From Lycium barbarum (lineage: Eukaryota; Streptophyta; Magnoliopsida; Solanales; Solanaceae), in NCBI RefSeq assembly GCF_019175385.1, contig NC_083346.1, forward strand, positions 60,231,821 through 60,295,820: a DNA stretch of 64,000 nucleotides. Direction: 5' to 3'. The notes under the pieces are model-generated. The model was not told the DNA's origin. It did not search any database and worked only from the letters and a program-made list of their open reading frames with translations. Below are positions 12,371 through 22,872 of the stretch, piece after piece (positions within the stretch are counted from its first letter, which is position 1; every line of letters begins with the position of its first letter). The position numbers and the translations under genes are program-made.

Positions 12371-12671
12371 AATTAAATATTTATTCTAGAAACTAATATT
12401 TGGGCTAATTTTGGGCTGCTGGAAACTTCTTCTTTTGGGGCTGATTTGGGCCTCATTCCATCTCACTTTGGACTTTAATTTGGGCCTCCAAATAAGTGTA
12501 AGACTTGAGGAAAAAATCTGAATTGGGCTGGAGCTCTACTTCCATCACAAGACACTTTTGAATTGTTGATTGCAGCCATTAAGCTTGTCTTGCAATTTCC
12601 TCGTTTGAGATCTTGTCATGGGTCTTCTTGGAACTTCCAAATCTTCATCCACGTCCTTCAATAATTCTGAG

Positions 12672-13835
12672 CTACCATGGATGCTCATCCTCAATGTTCT
12701 GCATGAAAGGAGATAAAAGACTAAAACAAGAAAGAGTTAGTTTATTAGAATATGAACAAGATTCATCCTTTCTCAAATTCTCTTGGATTTGTTCACTCAA
12801 CTTATCTCGTTTCCCACGTTCACCACATTGTGGCAGACTACTCACGTGAGAAGAACAACAAAAAAAGTTATGTTCGCTCTCAATTTGAGTTATATCTTCA
12901 CCTAAAACCCTTGATTCAACAAATTGTGGTACAAGTTCAGTTTTGTTTGCATCTACAAATAGATCATCGATAAGGTCATACCACATGAGATCATCAAGCT
13001 CAACTTTGTCTTCTACTTGCAATTGTTTCCACAAATCATCAGCCTTTTCTACTTTCAAATCCCATTTGAAGCTAGATTCTTCCTTCAATTGTTGTTCCAA
13101 CACTTCAATGGGTTCTTCTTCAACAACCTGCACATTTGGAGCACAAATACTAGAAAAAGAATGAGTTAAAAGGTTAGAGCTTGAACAAGATCCTTTCACA
13201 CTTATGCACTCTTTTCTTTTAAGCACTTCTTTTCTATCATCTCTCAAGTGCTTTTGTTCACCCTCTATTTTACCTCCCAAACGCACTTCACTCGATTCTG
13301 CCCACTCATTTCCAGTTCTTGACAACGCACTCTCTTCATTCATCACTTCCTCTACTTTTTCCTCTCTTGAGTTGTCAAGTTTCTCACCCTTACTTCTCTC
13401 TTTCTTTTGTCGCTTATCCTCACTTTTGTTTGAATTGAAAAAGGATCCAACTGATGAAGAAACACTCCCTTGCTTTCCTTGGAAGAATATGTTATTTGAA
13501 GTATCATAAGCACCCACATACTTGCCAAGAATTCCTCTACTATCTTTTGGAGGACTTCTAACATCAACTCTGATTTTTGATTTTCTACAAGCACTTGATG
13601 TGTCCCTTTGGTCCTTCTTTTCATACGCCTTGTGCTTCAACTCCCCCTCATTAGATGAAGGATAGTTTGAAGATGTTTTTTTGGAATTATGTTGTTTCTT
13701 CTTTCTTTCATCCCACTCATCATTTGCTTTCTTCATTGCTTCATAGAGTTTTCGCAACCAGTAAAAGTCATTTTCATCTCTTTCTTTTAATATTTTATCT
13801 TCTTCCTTTCTTTTGGTATCCATGGATGTAGCCAT
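12672..13835 (-). CDS. Hypothetical 387-aa protein of element G (Gag-like position)
   Basis: Uninterrupted frame; the ATG at 13835 is preferred because the context GGTTATGGCTACA follows a TTTGCAGG that looks like a splice acceptor, although the frame stays open to an ATG at 13874. The protein is highly charged. The N-terminal ~60 residues are rich in K, E, R and D and likely helical (DERKKKQ about residue 43), followed by a Ser/Lys-rich linker. A second acidic helical part contains LEQQLKEESSFKWDLKVEK, and the last ~60 residues are Cys/Ser-containing. No zinc knuckle, protease or RT motif is present. It ends EDEHPW at a TAG lying 13 bases inside the LTR. Its position after the leader suggests a Gag-like product, but I do not recognise the family. 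Confidence 0.55.
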   Translation of the reverse strand: MATSMDTKRKEEDKILKERDENDFYWLRKLYEAMKKANDEWDERKKKQHNSKKTSSNYPSSNEGELKHKAYEKKDQRDTSSACRKSKIRVDVRSPPKDSRGILGKYVGAYDTSNNIFFQGKQGSVSSSVGSFFNSNKSEDKRQKKERSKGEKLDNSREEKVEEVMNEESALSRTGNEWAESSEVRLGGKIEGEQKHLRDDRKEVLKRKECISVKGSCSSSNLLTHSFSSICAPNVQVVEEEPIEVLEQQLKEESSFKWDLKVEKADDLWKQLQVEDKVELDDLMWYDLIDDLFVDANKTELVPQFVESRVLGEDITQIESEHNFFCCSSHVSSLPQCGERGKRDKLSEQIQENLRKDESCSYSNKLTLSCFSLLSPFMQNIEDEHPW

Positions 13836-14725
13836 AACCTCCCAAAGACCTGCAAATTGCTTAATTACAAACAAAAAATTGTTAGAAGCAAAAGGAACTC
13901 ACCAAAAGCATCACACCCTTACATCACTCAAGTAGCGACTCTCAACACTCGTGTATCACACAAGTAGGATTTTACCCTCAAAGATTCTCACCACTCTCGC
14001 CTTTTACCACTCAAGGGCTGCTCCTCGAAGTTCTTCAATAAACCAGCAACTCAAACACCTCAAAGTAAGTTCCAAAGCTTGGTTCAATAATGGAGTTTAT
14101 GTCAAACAAAGAAAAGGACAACAAAAACTTAAACTGACAGGAAACAAGAAATACACAATGAAAATAGAGAGAGAAAAAAACACGGAACAAATTAGCACGA
14201 AACAAAGAAATAGACACAAAATTACTAGACAACTCTAAGTATGGACAAATACTTCAAGTATCTAGTAAGAGAACATAAAGAAAACCAAATGCAAGAAATA
14301 AACACTTTCAAGAAAAGATTTAGAACATATCAATGAGTTTTGATACAAATGTATTGTAATGATCTTGCACTCCTCAATGTGACTTTTGAGTTCCTTGATG
14401 AGTTTTAGTCAAAGAATCTTTAAAACTAATGGGATTTTCAAGAGATAACAACCACAATGGGTTTCCCACTAATTTAAAGTCAACAAATCACAAAATAAAG
14501 GATTGAAGAAATCAAGAATAAGTAAAGAAAACTTAGAGAGTACTGTTCACGGCACTGTCCACTTGAGCAGTTTTTTTTTCTAACTTTTTTTTGCTACTGT
14601 TCACGTGCTACAATATTATTTTCAGATTTTTTTTTTGGTATTTAGAATTCAAATCAATAGATCGGGTGAGTATAGAGACTCTCTTTTTTATTTCCCTTAG
14701 CCTCTTTCCTCTCACCAAAACTTTC
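13836..14725 (-). other. Element G leader region
   Basis: About 890 bp of non-coding, T-rich (minus strand) sequence between the truncated 5' LTR and the long frame. Near 14540-14600 the minus strand holds repeated ACAGT(A/G)...GTGAACAGT units. The end next to the frame looks like a pyrimidine tract plus 3' splice site. No tRNA primer-binding site was found, consistent with the deletion. Confidence 0.5.
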
Positions 14726-15093
14726 AGACTACCCATACTTGGACCAATGCAAGTCAACATAGATAAAAACAACAATTAAATATTTATTCTAGAAACTAAT
14801 ATTTGGGCTAATTTTGGGCTGCTGGAAACTTCTTCTTTTGGGGCTGATTTGGGCCTCATTCCATCTCACTTTGGACTTTAATTTGGGCCTCCAAATAAGT
14901 GTAAGACTTGAGGAAAAAATCTGAATTGGGCTGGAGCTCTTCTTCCATCACAAGACACTTTTGAATTGTTGATTGCAGCCCATTAAGCTTGTCTTGCAAT
15001 TTCCTCGTTTGAGATCTTGTCATGGGTCTTCTTGGAACTTCCAAATCTTCATCCACGTCCTTCAATAATTCTGAGCTACCATGGATGCTATCA
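14726..15093 (-). repeat. Truncated 5' LTR of element G
   Basis: 368 bp matching 12323-12687 with two visible differences: CTCTTCTT versus CTCTACTT, and one extra C in a GCAGCCC run. The right end is intact (TGATAGCATCC on the minus strand). A frame on the minus strand (15065-14856, 69 codons) encodes MTRSQTRKLQ, a motif resembling the tail of some plant gypsy polyproteins. The LTR may therefore overlap the end of the pol gene of its autonomous parent. Confidence 0.75.
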
Positions 15094-15407
15094 ATGGGCC
15101 ATGTTTGTTCGTTTGTGATTATGATCTGCGTCTTAATGCGGTCCCGTTTGCTATTATGGCCAAAATGGCCCCTCTGTTGGCATATGTGTGTATATCTGGG
15201 CGATGTCTATTCCGCCAGCCTACAGGATTTGATATGATGTTTCTGTACGGTTGACCGCTTAAGACGATATTTGTTTCCAGTACCTGCTTAAATTAACATA
15301 TATTAAGTTTGATTAAGTCTTTGATATGTCGATCCGGTAGGTAAGTCTGTTTGGGTGTCCAAGTAGGGCACCAGTCACGGCCCACGGGGCTGGGTAGTGA
15401 CACTACG

Positions 15408-15679
15408 AGTCTTCTCGCACCGTTATACACTTTTCCAATACTTGTACACGCTTCTTGTACCTACCCCTAACAACTTTCTTATATTAGGGGCATACTCCTC
15501 CATTCCATACCTTTACCAATACTTCCTTGCTTATGGACTTGAAAAATTCCCCTATTAGGGTGCAATGGGGTTGTATTTCATGTCCCTTTAATGATCGTGT
15601 TGGATCGTCTTACTAGTATGTCGTACGTGTCTTAATAGACTCACCTATTGACCCTTTTTGATTAGCGGTTTCCCCTTCG
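15408..15679 (-). other. Element D interior, piece between F and A
   Basis: 272 bp of non-coding sequence between the target-site duplications of F and A. No motif seen. Confidence 0.6.
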
Positions 15680-16025
15680 GTTACTGTTACACCTTGGGAA
15701 AATCCCCCGTACATGTACAGTGAACAGGCTAGCAGAGGACATAGCATATGCGATGTTTTGACGAGTAAGAAAGAGTATTAGATGACCCTCAACAAGATTT
15801 TAAAGGCACACAATGCAAGGAAAGAAAGTTGTTAAGGAAAGCGAATCATACGTTGTGTATCGGATAAGAAATTCGAGCAACAAGTCCATGATGGCATAAT
15901 GATATCTTAGAGAAGTGTAATAATGTCCCTAAGGTTGATGTTGAGATGTTAAACAAGTGCCAAGAAGGTTCCATAAGGATCGGAGATCAAACGAGACGAC
16001 GAGAACGAAAACGAAATCACTGGGC

Positions 16026-16180
16026 ATTATACGGCCCAACCTATGGACCGTAGAAATTGTACCAGCCGTATGTTGGACCGTATAATTGTCCAAGGAGGCC
16101 ACCAGCCATTGGACCAAATGTACGACCATACATACGGTCCGTATAAATAGTACGGACCGTATGTTGGTCCGTATAAAGAG
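16026..16180 (+). promoter_or_regulatory. Palindrome array and TATA box, A 5' LTR
   Basis: Several copies or half-copies of TACGGTCCGTA / ATACGGACCGTAT, the best at about 16131-16145 and 16150-16160, arranged around TATAAATA (16142-16149), with a second candidate TATAAA at 16172. This placement suggests U3 promoter elements just upstream of transcription start. The 3' LTR has the same array at 29754-29908. Confidence 0.65.
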
Positions 16181-17447
16181 GTTCGGGCAGATTTTAAGTT
16201 TAAGTATAAGGGACCTCTTTCATTCCATTTTTATTCCACTTTCACTCTACACATCAAGAAACATATAGAACCCTCCCTACTCTTCAATTACAAGAGAAAT
16301 CAAAGGGAAACTAAGATCAACAAAACATAATCCATGAATCAAAGTGTATGAAACCCAAGTAAAGTTCATCTTCTTCAAAGAAAAACCAAAAGAGAGGAGA
16401 TAGGGTTTTGGTGCTAGAGGAGAAACTCCACTCAAGACTTGTTCAACCATAATCCAAGGTAAGTTTCATGACCATTTCATGTTGTTTAAGGTATTGGAAG
16501 GTTAAGATACCCGAATTGTAAAAAGGCATAGCAAATGGGTCATAAATAAGTGAATAGTACCATGAGTAAATGGTAGTTGAATTGAATCTGGAATGTTAGT
16601 GTGTTGTGAGTATGAATACGTTATAAATGACATGTAGACCCTGAGATAAGTGTGATATATTAGAAAATATGATAGCGAACCCAAAACCATAAATGTGGGA
16701 AAAATGAAGAGAAATAGTGGATCATGGTCATTGTATATGAATGATGATTGTTGATTGCTATATTGTAATTGTTGTTGTGAGTGTTGGGAGTTGATATGGA
16801 ATATGGGAAGAGTAGTATAAACAGAGGAAGTGCTGCCCAATTGTCTCTAGAAATAGTAGTGTGTTCTTATAGTTGATTAACTAACGTTAGTACGAATCCT
16901 CTTTTGAAGGTAGAGACGTGACATTGAAGGAGAATAAGCGAATGCTAGATTGCTTAAACGAGAAAGGTATGTGAGGCTTAACTCTTCTTTCACAAGGCAT
17001 GAATCCCTTAAGTTTTCCATAATCCTTCTATAAGATGAAGCTTTTGAGTCCTTCTATATATCGAATCACCTATAAGCATGATAATAATGACAATGAGCTA
17101 GAGTATAGAGATCCAAGAATTTGTGGCATGATGTTCCTACACTGCTAATGATGTTATCATTGTTTACACTCGCCTTATGCTTTATTTCCTTCAAGGCGAG
17201 GCATGATACTCATAAATGTCCATAATACAATCGGGGGTTCACGACCTTACGTTACCCCGACATAGTGTGGTTTCCTTAAAGCCTAATATATGCTGTTAAT
17301 GCTAATGTATGCTATGACAATAAGATAATGAATAATGCTAACTTGTAATATGACTATGGGATGCATGGAATACCAAGAAATGATAACATGATGCTATGGC
17401 ATGAGATGTGGAATAGTGATGTGTTATGATTGATTGTGCGATGATAT

Positions 17448-17552
17448 GATTCCACCGCGCCTATATGGCCGGTCATGTCACCGCTAATGCGGGCTGCGTA
17501 TGATTCCACCGCGCCTATTTGGCCGGGCATGTCACCGCTAATGCGGGCTACT
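17448..17552 (+). repeat. Tandem repeat, 2 units of ~53 bp, A 5' LTR
   Basis: Units start TGATTCCACCGCGCC at 17448 and 17501 and contain GGCCGGGCATGTCACCGCTA. The 3' LTR has three units (30995-31156), so the copy number changed after insertion. Confidence 0.85.
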
Positions 17553-18314
17553 ATGTTTACACCGAGCCTAGAGGGCCGGGCATGATCAACACTAGTGGGC
17601 GGCACATGAGGGTTACCCAGACGCGGGTAACGATGCGGATCACGATGTGAGGATTTATGTGATGATGTATATGACGTATATGATGATGTATGTGATGATG
17701 TATATGGTGATGTATGTGACGATGTATGGGATGTGATAACATGTATACTATGATTATGTAAAATGCGATATATGTAAAGAGTATGTTGTCCATGAAATAC
17801 ATTTAGGTTATATCCTTCTCTCATGATTCCTGATCCCTCTATTATGTTTGTTTATTTCATTCCTGCCTTAAATACTCAGTACAATATTCGTACTGACGTC
17901 CGTTTTCTTTGGATGTTGTGTTCATGCCCACAGGTAGACAAGGAGGAGATCTTGCCCCAGATTCTAAGAGGTTGTTAGCTGACTCAAAGCCCTCATTGTC
18001 CTGGAGGTGCCTATGATGATTCTTTTGTGTACAATTGTAGATGTCATCTCATAGAGGCTCGTAGATACTCAGTGTGGGTCATGTGGTTTCACGGCGCGGT
18101 CATTGTGTAAATATATACATATATATTATTCTGCTAGCCTAAGGGCTCATGTGTATAAAAACATTATGTTTCTAAAGGAAAATAGGTTTTCTTATAAATC
18201 GAGTATGAATTTGATAAATGATGGTTAAATAAGCCTAAGGAGTACTAGTACTAGCGGTGCTCGGCGGTTGGCCCCGGGTACCCGTCACGGCCCCTAGCCG
18301 GGTCGTGACAAAAG

Positions 18315-18326
18315 TGGTATCAGAGC
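18315..18326 (+). other. Primer-binding site of element A
   Basis: TGGTATCAGAGC, tRNA-Met type, four bases after the LTR end. The leader that follows contains CGTGTCTAGTAGAGTCTTG at 18355-18373, a block shared with elements B, D and E. Confidence 0.9.
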
Positions 18327-18515
18327 AGTTGGGTCCTAGGAAGTGTCTACGAGCCGTGTCTAGTAGAGTCTTGTTTATAGTGTGTATCGTGCAACATCAA
18401 TAAACAAGCGGCTATAGGGCATTTAGGAAAAGTGACCATCTTTCTTTTCATGAGATCGTGCGATAGAGGGATGCATAAGATTTTATCCTCCCTTATAGTG
18501 TGTTATGATTTCAGA

Positions 18516-19754
18516 ATGCCGCCAAAGGGAAAAGCTACAGCCACCCAGAAGGGCAAGGCTACGACAAAGAGACGGGTAGAAAGAGAGCCTCCGATGAATA
18601 TAGAAGAAGGCGAATCACACAACGAGGCCTTGTCTAATACTACTTCTACCCCGCCTAATGTGGAAGAGCAAGAAGGAGCCCCAGCTTCAATTCCTCCACC
18701 GACTGCTTCGGGTCAACAAATGACCGAGGCCATCCAATTATTGACACAATTGGTTGCCGCACAGGCACAACGACAGAATGTGGGTTCAAGCGATTGGGCA
18801 ACGAGTACAAAGGCCCGTGATTTTATGAGTCTAAATCCTCCGGAGTTCTTCGGGTCAAAGCCGGAGGAAGACCCATAAGGTTTCATTGATGAAATGTTGA
18901 GGACATTGAAGATCGTCCGTGCCTCCGAAACTGAATCCGTGGAGTTGGCATCCTATAGACTCCGGGATGTGGTGGTGTTATGGTACAACAACTAGGTATT
19001 ATCAAGAGGAGAGAATGCGCCTCCTCCGGTTTGGCAAGAGTTCGTAGATGCTTTTAGTCGCCACTATTTGCCACCCGAGGTCCGCCGAGCTAGGGCGGAC
19101 AGATTCTTAAATTTGAGGCAAGGAAATATGAGTGCCCGGGAGTATAGCATGCGATTCAATTCTTTGTCTAGATATGCTCCGACTATGGTGGCCGACATGG
19201 GAGATCGGGTACATAGATTTGTGAGTTGTTTGGGGCCACATTTATTCAGAGATTGTCTGACGGCTTCCTTGCAAGACGGGATGGATATTTCCCGGATACA
19301 GGCCCATGCTCAGAATTTGGAGGGGTGACAACAACAACAAAGGGGTGATCGCGACAGTGATAGAAGACAAAGAAAAAGGTCAAGATCTATGGGCACAGGC
19401 AGTGATTACAGAGGGGGATCGAGGCAGACTCATTCCCGACATTCAGGCCAGTCAGCGACTAGAGCACCTCCCAGATTTCTAGATAGAAGATTTGACCGCT
19501 CCTTTCGCTCGGGACAGGGTCAGAGTCCGAGGGCTGCAAGTTCCCAGTTTGAGGGTGATTATAGTCAGGGGAGACCCCCAGTTCCATGATGTAGTCGGTG
19601 CCATAAATTACACTCAGGGCCATGTCGTCAGGACACTGATGGTTGTTATGTTTGTGGGCAGATCGGACATTTGATGTGAGATTGTCCCTCGCGATATGGC
19701 AGAGGTGGGGTTCAGCCCACAGGCTCAGCAGCGGGTTCCTCATCAGTAAGCCTA
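18516..19754 (+). pseudogene. gag: gag of element A, interrupted by stops
   Basis: Capsid/nucleocapsid protein that packages element RNA into virus-like particles. The ATG at 18516 starts a basic N-terminus (MPPKGKATATQKG) with a Ser/Pro/Gln-rich stretch, then the retrotransposon Gag domain (about 18830-19320, with the conserved RARADRFLNLRQG near 19087) and a Gly/Arg/Ser-rich linker. Last comes one zinc knuckle C-x2-C-x4-H-x4-C at about 19643-19684. The frame is continuous with pol but broken by TAA 18876, TAG 18993, TGA 19326, TGA 19587 and TGA 19677; the last removes a residue inside the zinc knuckle. Most of these stops fit single C-to-T or G-to-A changes. Confidence 0.9.
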
Positions 19755-22700
19755 GTGGGGCAGACTCCCCAGATGACAGCAGGCCGAGGTAGAGGCCGAG
19801 GGGCAGCATCTACTTTAGGTGCCACTCAGCCTCGTGTATATGCTTTAGCCGGACGACAGGATCTCGAGTCCTCTCCGAATGTGGTTACAGGTATATTTTC
19901 TATATTCTCCCGTGAGGTGTATGCATTGATAGATCCGGGTTCTACATTCTCTTATATTACTCCATATGTTGTTGGTTGTATTGGGGCGAAACCCGAGTCA
20001 ATTAAACCCTTTGAGGTGCTTACTCCGGTTGGTGATCCCGTAATAGCAAGACAAGTGTACAAAAATCATGTCATTGTGATATGTGATCGACAGACCCAGG
20101 CTGATTTGATTGAGCTGGAAATGGTAGATTTCGATGTAATCATGGGTGTGGATTGGTTGGCTTTGTGTTATGCAAATGTTGATTGCCGCACAAAGGTGGT
20201 CCGATTCCAATTTCTGGGAGAGCTCGTGCTTGAATGGAAGGGTACTACAGCATCGCCAAAGAGTAGGTTTATTTCCTATCTGAAGGCAAGGAAGATGATA
20301 GCCAAGGGTTATATCTATCACCTAGTTCAGGTTCATGACACCGAGGCAAAGCCGCCAACTTTCCAGTCAGTTCTAGTAGTGAATGAATTTCCAGACGTAT
20401 TCCCAGATGGACTTCCAGGTCTTCCACTAGAAAGGGAAATTGATTTCGCTATTGATGTATTGCCGAACACCAAGCCTATTTCTATTCCTCCTTATCAAAT
20501 GGCTCCAGCAGAATTAAAAGAGCTAAAGGCGCAGCTGAAAGACTTGCTCGAGAAAGGATTCATTAGACCCAGTTCATCACCGTGGGGAGCACCGGTCTTG
20601 TTTGTGAGAAAGAAAAACAGATCTCTACGAATGTGTCTCGACTACAGGCAATTGAACAAGGTGACGATAAAGAACCGATATCCTCTTCCAAGGATTGATG
20701 ATTTGTTCGATCAATTGCAAGGTGCCAAGTGGTTTTCAAAAATAGATTTGAGGTCGGGCTACCATCAAGTGAGAGTCAGAGAAGCGGATATTCCCAAAAC
20801 GGCCTTCAGAACTAGATATGGCCATTATGAATTCCGAGTGATGTCGTTCGGGTTGACTAATGCTCCGGCTGTATTTATGAATTTGATGAACAACGTATTC
20901 AGGCCTCTCTTGGATCTATTTGTCATAGTATTTATTGATGATATTCTTGTGTATTCTCGCACGGAATCAGAACATGCAGATCATCTGAGAATTGTTCTTG
21001 GCATTCTTCGAGCCCAAGAATTGTATGCAAAATTTTCAAAGTGCGAGTTTTGGCTAAATCCTGTGACATTTTTGGGCCATGTTATTTCAAATGATGGTAT
21101 TCGAGTCGACACTCAGAAAATTGAAGCTGTGAAGACATGGCCAAGGCCTACGACGCCCACAGACGTTCGTAGTTTTCTGGGTTTGGCAGGCTATTATAGA
21201 AGGTTTGTAGAGGTATTTTCATCTATTTCAGCCCCATTGACGAAGCTCACCTAGAAGACAGCTAAGTTTCAATGGAACGATGCTTGCGAACGTAGTTTCC
21301 AAGAGTTGAAAAACAGATTGACTTCAGCTCCGATTTTAACACTTCCAGAAGGGTCAGATGACTATGTTGTGTATTTTGATGCTTCCGGTGTGGGATTAGG
21401 ATGCGTATTGATGCAGCATGGTAAAGTTATTGCATATGCTTCGAGACAATTACGAAAACATGAAAAGAATTACCCAACTCATGATCTCGAATTGGCTGCG
21501 GTCATTCATGCATTAAAAATGTTGAGACATTATTTGTACGGTGTGCACGTCGATATCTATACAGATCACAAAAGTCTTCAGTACATCTTCAAGCAAAAGG
21601 AGTTGAACCTGCGACAGAGGTAGTGGTTAGAGACACATCTCATGGGAAGAAAAGCCTCCGTTTGAAGTTTCTATAGATGGGATTCTTAGATACCGAGGCA
21701 GGCTATGTGTGCCGAATGTGGCAGAATTGCGCTGATGAATTTTAGAAGAAGCACATTGCTCTAGATAATCTATTCACCCAGGTGCAACCAAAATGTATCA
21801 TGATCTCAAGATGATATACTGGTGGGATGGCATGAAGAGAGACATAGCAGAATTTGTAGCACAATGTCCAAATTGCCAACAAGTAAACGTTGAACATCAG
21901 AAGCCAGGAGGCTTATCGCAAGTAATAGAGATACCCACCTGGAAATGGGAAGTGATCAACATGGATTTCATCATGGGATTACCTCGTTCTCGTGGCAAAT
22001 ATGATTCTATATGGGTGATCCTGGATAGATTGACAAAAGCAACTCATTTTCTTCCAGTTAGAACCACATACTCAGTAGAAGACTATGCAAGGCTGTATCT
22101 TAAAGAAATCGTGCGACTCCATGGTATTCCATTGTCTATTATCACGGATAGAAGAGCACAGTTTACAGCTAAGTTTTGGAAGTATTTTTAAGAAGGTGTA
22201 GGTACGCAGGTAAAGTTTAGCACGGCATTTCATCCACAAACCTATGGGCAAGCCGAGCCTACTATTCAGACCTTGGAAGATATGCTACGAGCGTGTGTGT
22301 TGGATTTCGGTGTTAGCTGGGATGATCACTTACCCCTAATTGAATTTGCATATAACAAAAACTATCATTCTAGTATACAAATAGCTCTATATGAAGCTTT
22401 ATACGGAAGGAAATGTAGATCCCCAATTGGATGGTTTGAAACAGAGGAAGCACAATTAATAGGCCCCGAATTGATTCAACAAGCAGTAGAAAAGGTTAAG
22501 GTGGTCCGAGATCGGTTGTTGACAGCTCAAAGTCACCAAAAGTCTTATGCGGACAACCGCCGGCGAGACTTGGAATTTCAAGTTAATGATTGGGTATTTC
22601 TGAAAGTGTCACCAATGAAAGGGGTGATGAGATTTGGCAAAAAAGGGAAGCTAAGTCCCAGATATATTGGACCCTACAAAATCATCCGCAAGGTGGGTCA

Positions 22701-22872
22701 GCTAGCCTATGGATTGGATTTTCCTTCGGAGCTCGAATCAGTCCATCCAGTCTTTCATGTCTCGATGCTCCGTAAGTGTGTTGGAGACCCCACAAAGATT
22801 TTCCCAATAGATGATGTGCAAATAACAGAAAAGCTAACTTATGAAGAGGTGCCTATTGCCATCATAGATAGG
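19755..22872 (+). pseudogene. pol: pol of element A: PR, RT, RNase H, integrase; broken
   Basis: Protease active-site block DPGS with Asp at 19932. RT follows from about 20500 with SPWGAPVLF and DYRQLNKVT, and the catalytic FIDD box at 20931-20942 is intact. RNase H has its DASG motif near 21380 and TDHK near 21562; it is cut after 21620, where a few hundred bases covering its last catalytic Asp and the integrase N-terminus are missing. Integrase keeps the CPNC of its zinc-binding region (about 21868) and a full D, D, E triad (21964, 22147, 22255), with 35 residues between the second D and E. Stops: TAG 21252, TAG 21621, several near 21740-21775, TAA 22189. The frame ends at 22872, inside the chromodomain region, because of S2. 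Confidence 0.92.

Larger units (their letters stand above)
11723..12687 (-). repeat. 3' LTR of element G
   Basis: 965 bp on the minus strand, from TGAGCATCCATGG to GTTGTTATCA. It holds a TATA box (TATATAAAG on the minus strand, plus 12200-12208) and a tandem duplication of a ~55-60 bp unit at 12258-12370. The long frame of G ends within its first 16 bases. Confidence 0.8.
11723..15093 (-). mobile_element. Element G: non-autonomous LTR retrotransposon
   Basis: 3371 bp with TG/CA ends (TGATAACAAC at the left, GATGCTATCA at the right) and perfect ATGGG duplications at 11718-11722 and 15094-15098. On the minus strand it has a truncated 5' LTR (14726-15093), an interior of about 2 kb with one long open frame (13835-12672), and a complete 3' LTR (12687-11723). 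The LTR copies differ at only two positions that I can see over their 368 shared bases, so insertion was recent. No protease, RT or integrase is present. The 5' LTR lacks its promoter-side half and the site where a primer-binding site should be, which must have been lost after insertion. Located in solo LTR F. Confidence 0.85.
9136..15402 (+). mobile_element. Element F: solo LTR, split by element G
   Basis: Begins TGTTATATCCCG and ends GGGTAGTGACA. It is flanked by perfect 5-bp duplications, CTACG at 9131-9135 and 15403-15407. Without element G and its duplicated ATGGG it is about 2.89 kb, the length of the related solo LTRs S3 and S4, and the sequence aligns with them, for example around GGCCGGCC near 9380. 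No primer-binding site, coding interior or second LTR is present, so it is a solo LTR left by LTR-LTR recombination. It sits in the interior of element D. The mid-LTR hairpin block is at 11451-11514. Confidence 0.9.
15685..18310 (+). repeat. 5' LTR of element A
   Basis: 2626 bp, TGTTACACCTTGGG to GGGTCGTGACA. It contains the palindrome array (16026-16180) with TATAAATA at 16142-16149, a two-unit tandem repeat at 17448-17552, a GATGATGTATATGA repeat around 17650-17725, and the mid-LTR hairpin block at 17871-17936. It is longer than its 3' partner mainly because the latter lost about 180 bp (equivalent of about 16437-16617). The 156-codon antisense frame at 17354-17824 is an artefact of these repeats. 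Confidence 0.93.

Noticed and set aside
12672..13835. Host gene captured by element G
   Set aside because: No similarity to a host family that I recognise, no intron inside the frame, and the stop lies in the LTR; a Gag-position protein is more likely, though not proven.
17354..17824. 156-codon minus-strand open frame rich in His/Ser/Thr (and its relatives at 31080-31436 and 17557-17802)
   Set aside because: It is the antisense of tandem repeats in the A LTRs; the period gives an open frame without coding constraint.
18315..18326. tRNA gene
   Set aside because: The TGGTATCAGAGC sites are only primer-binding sites; no cloverleaf is nearby.
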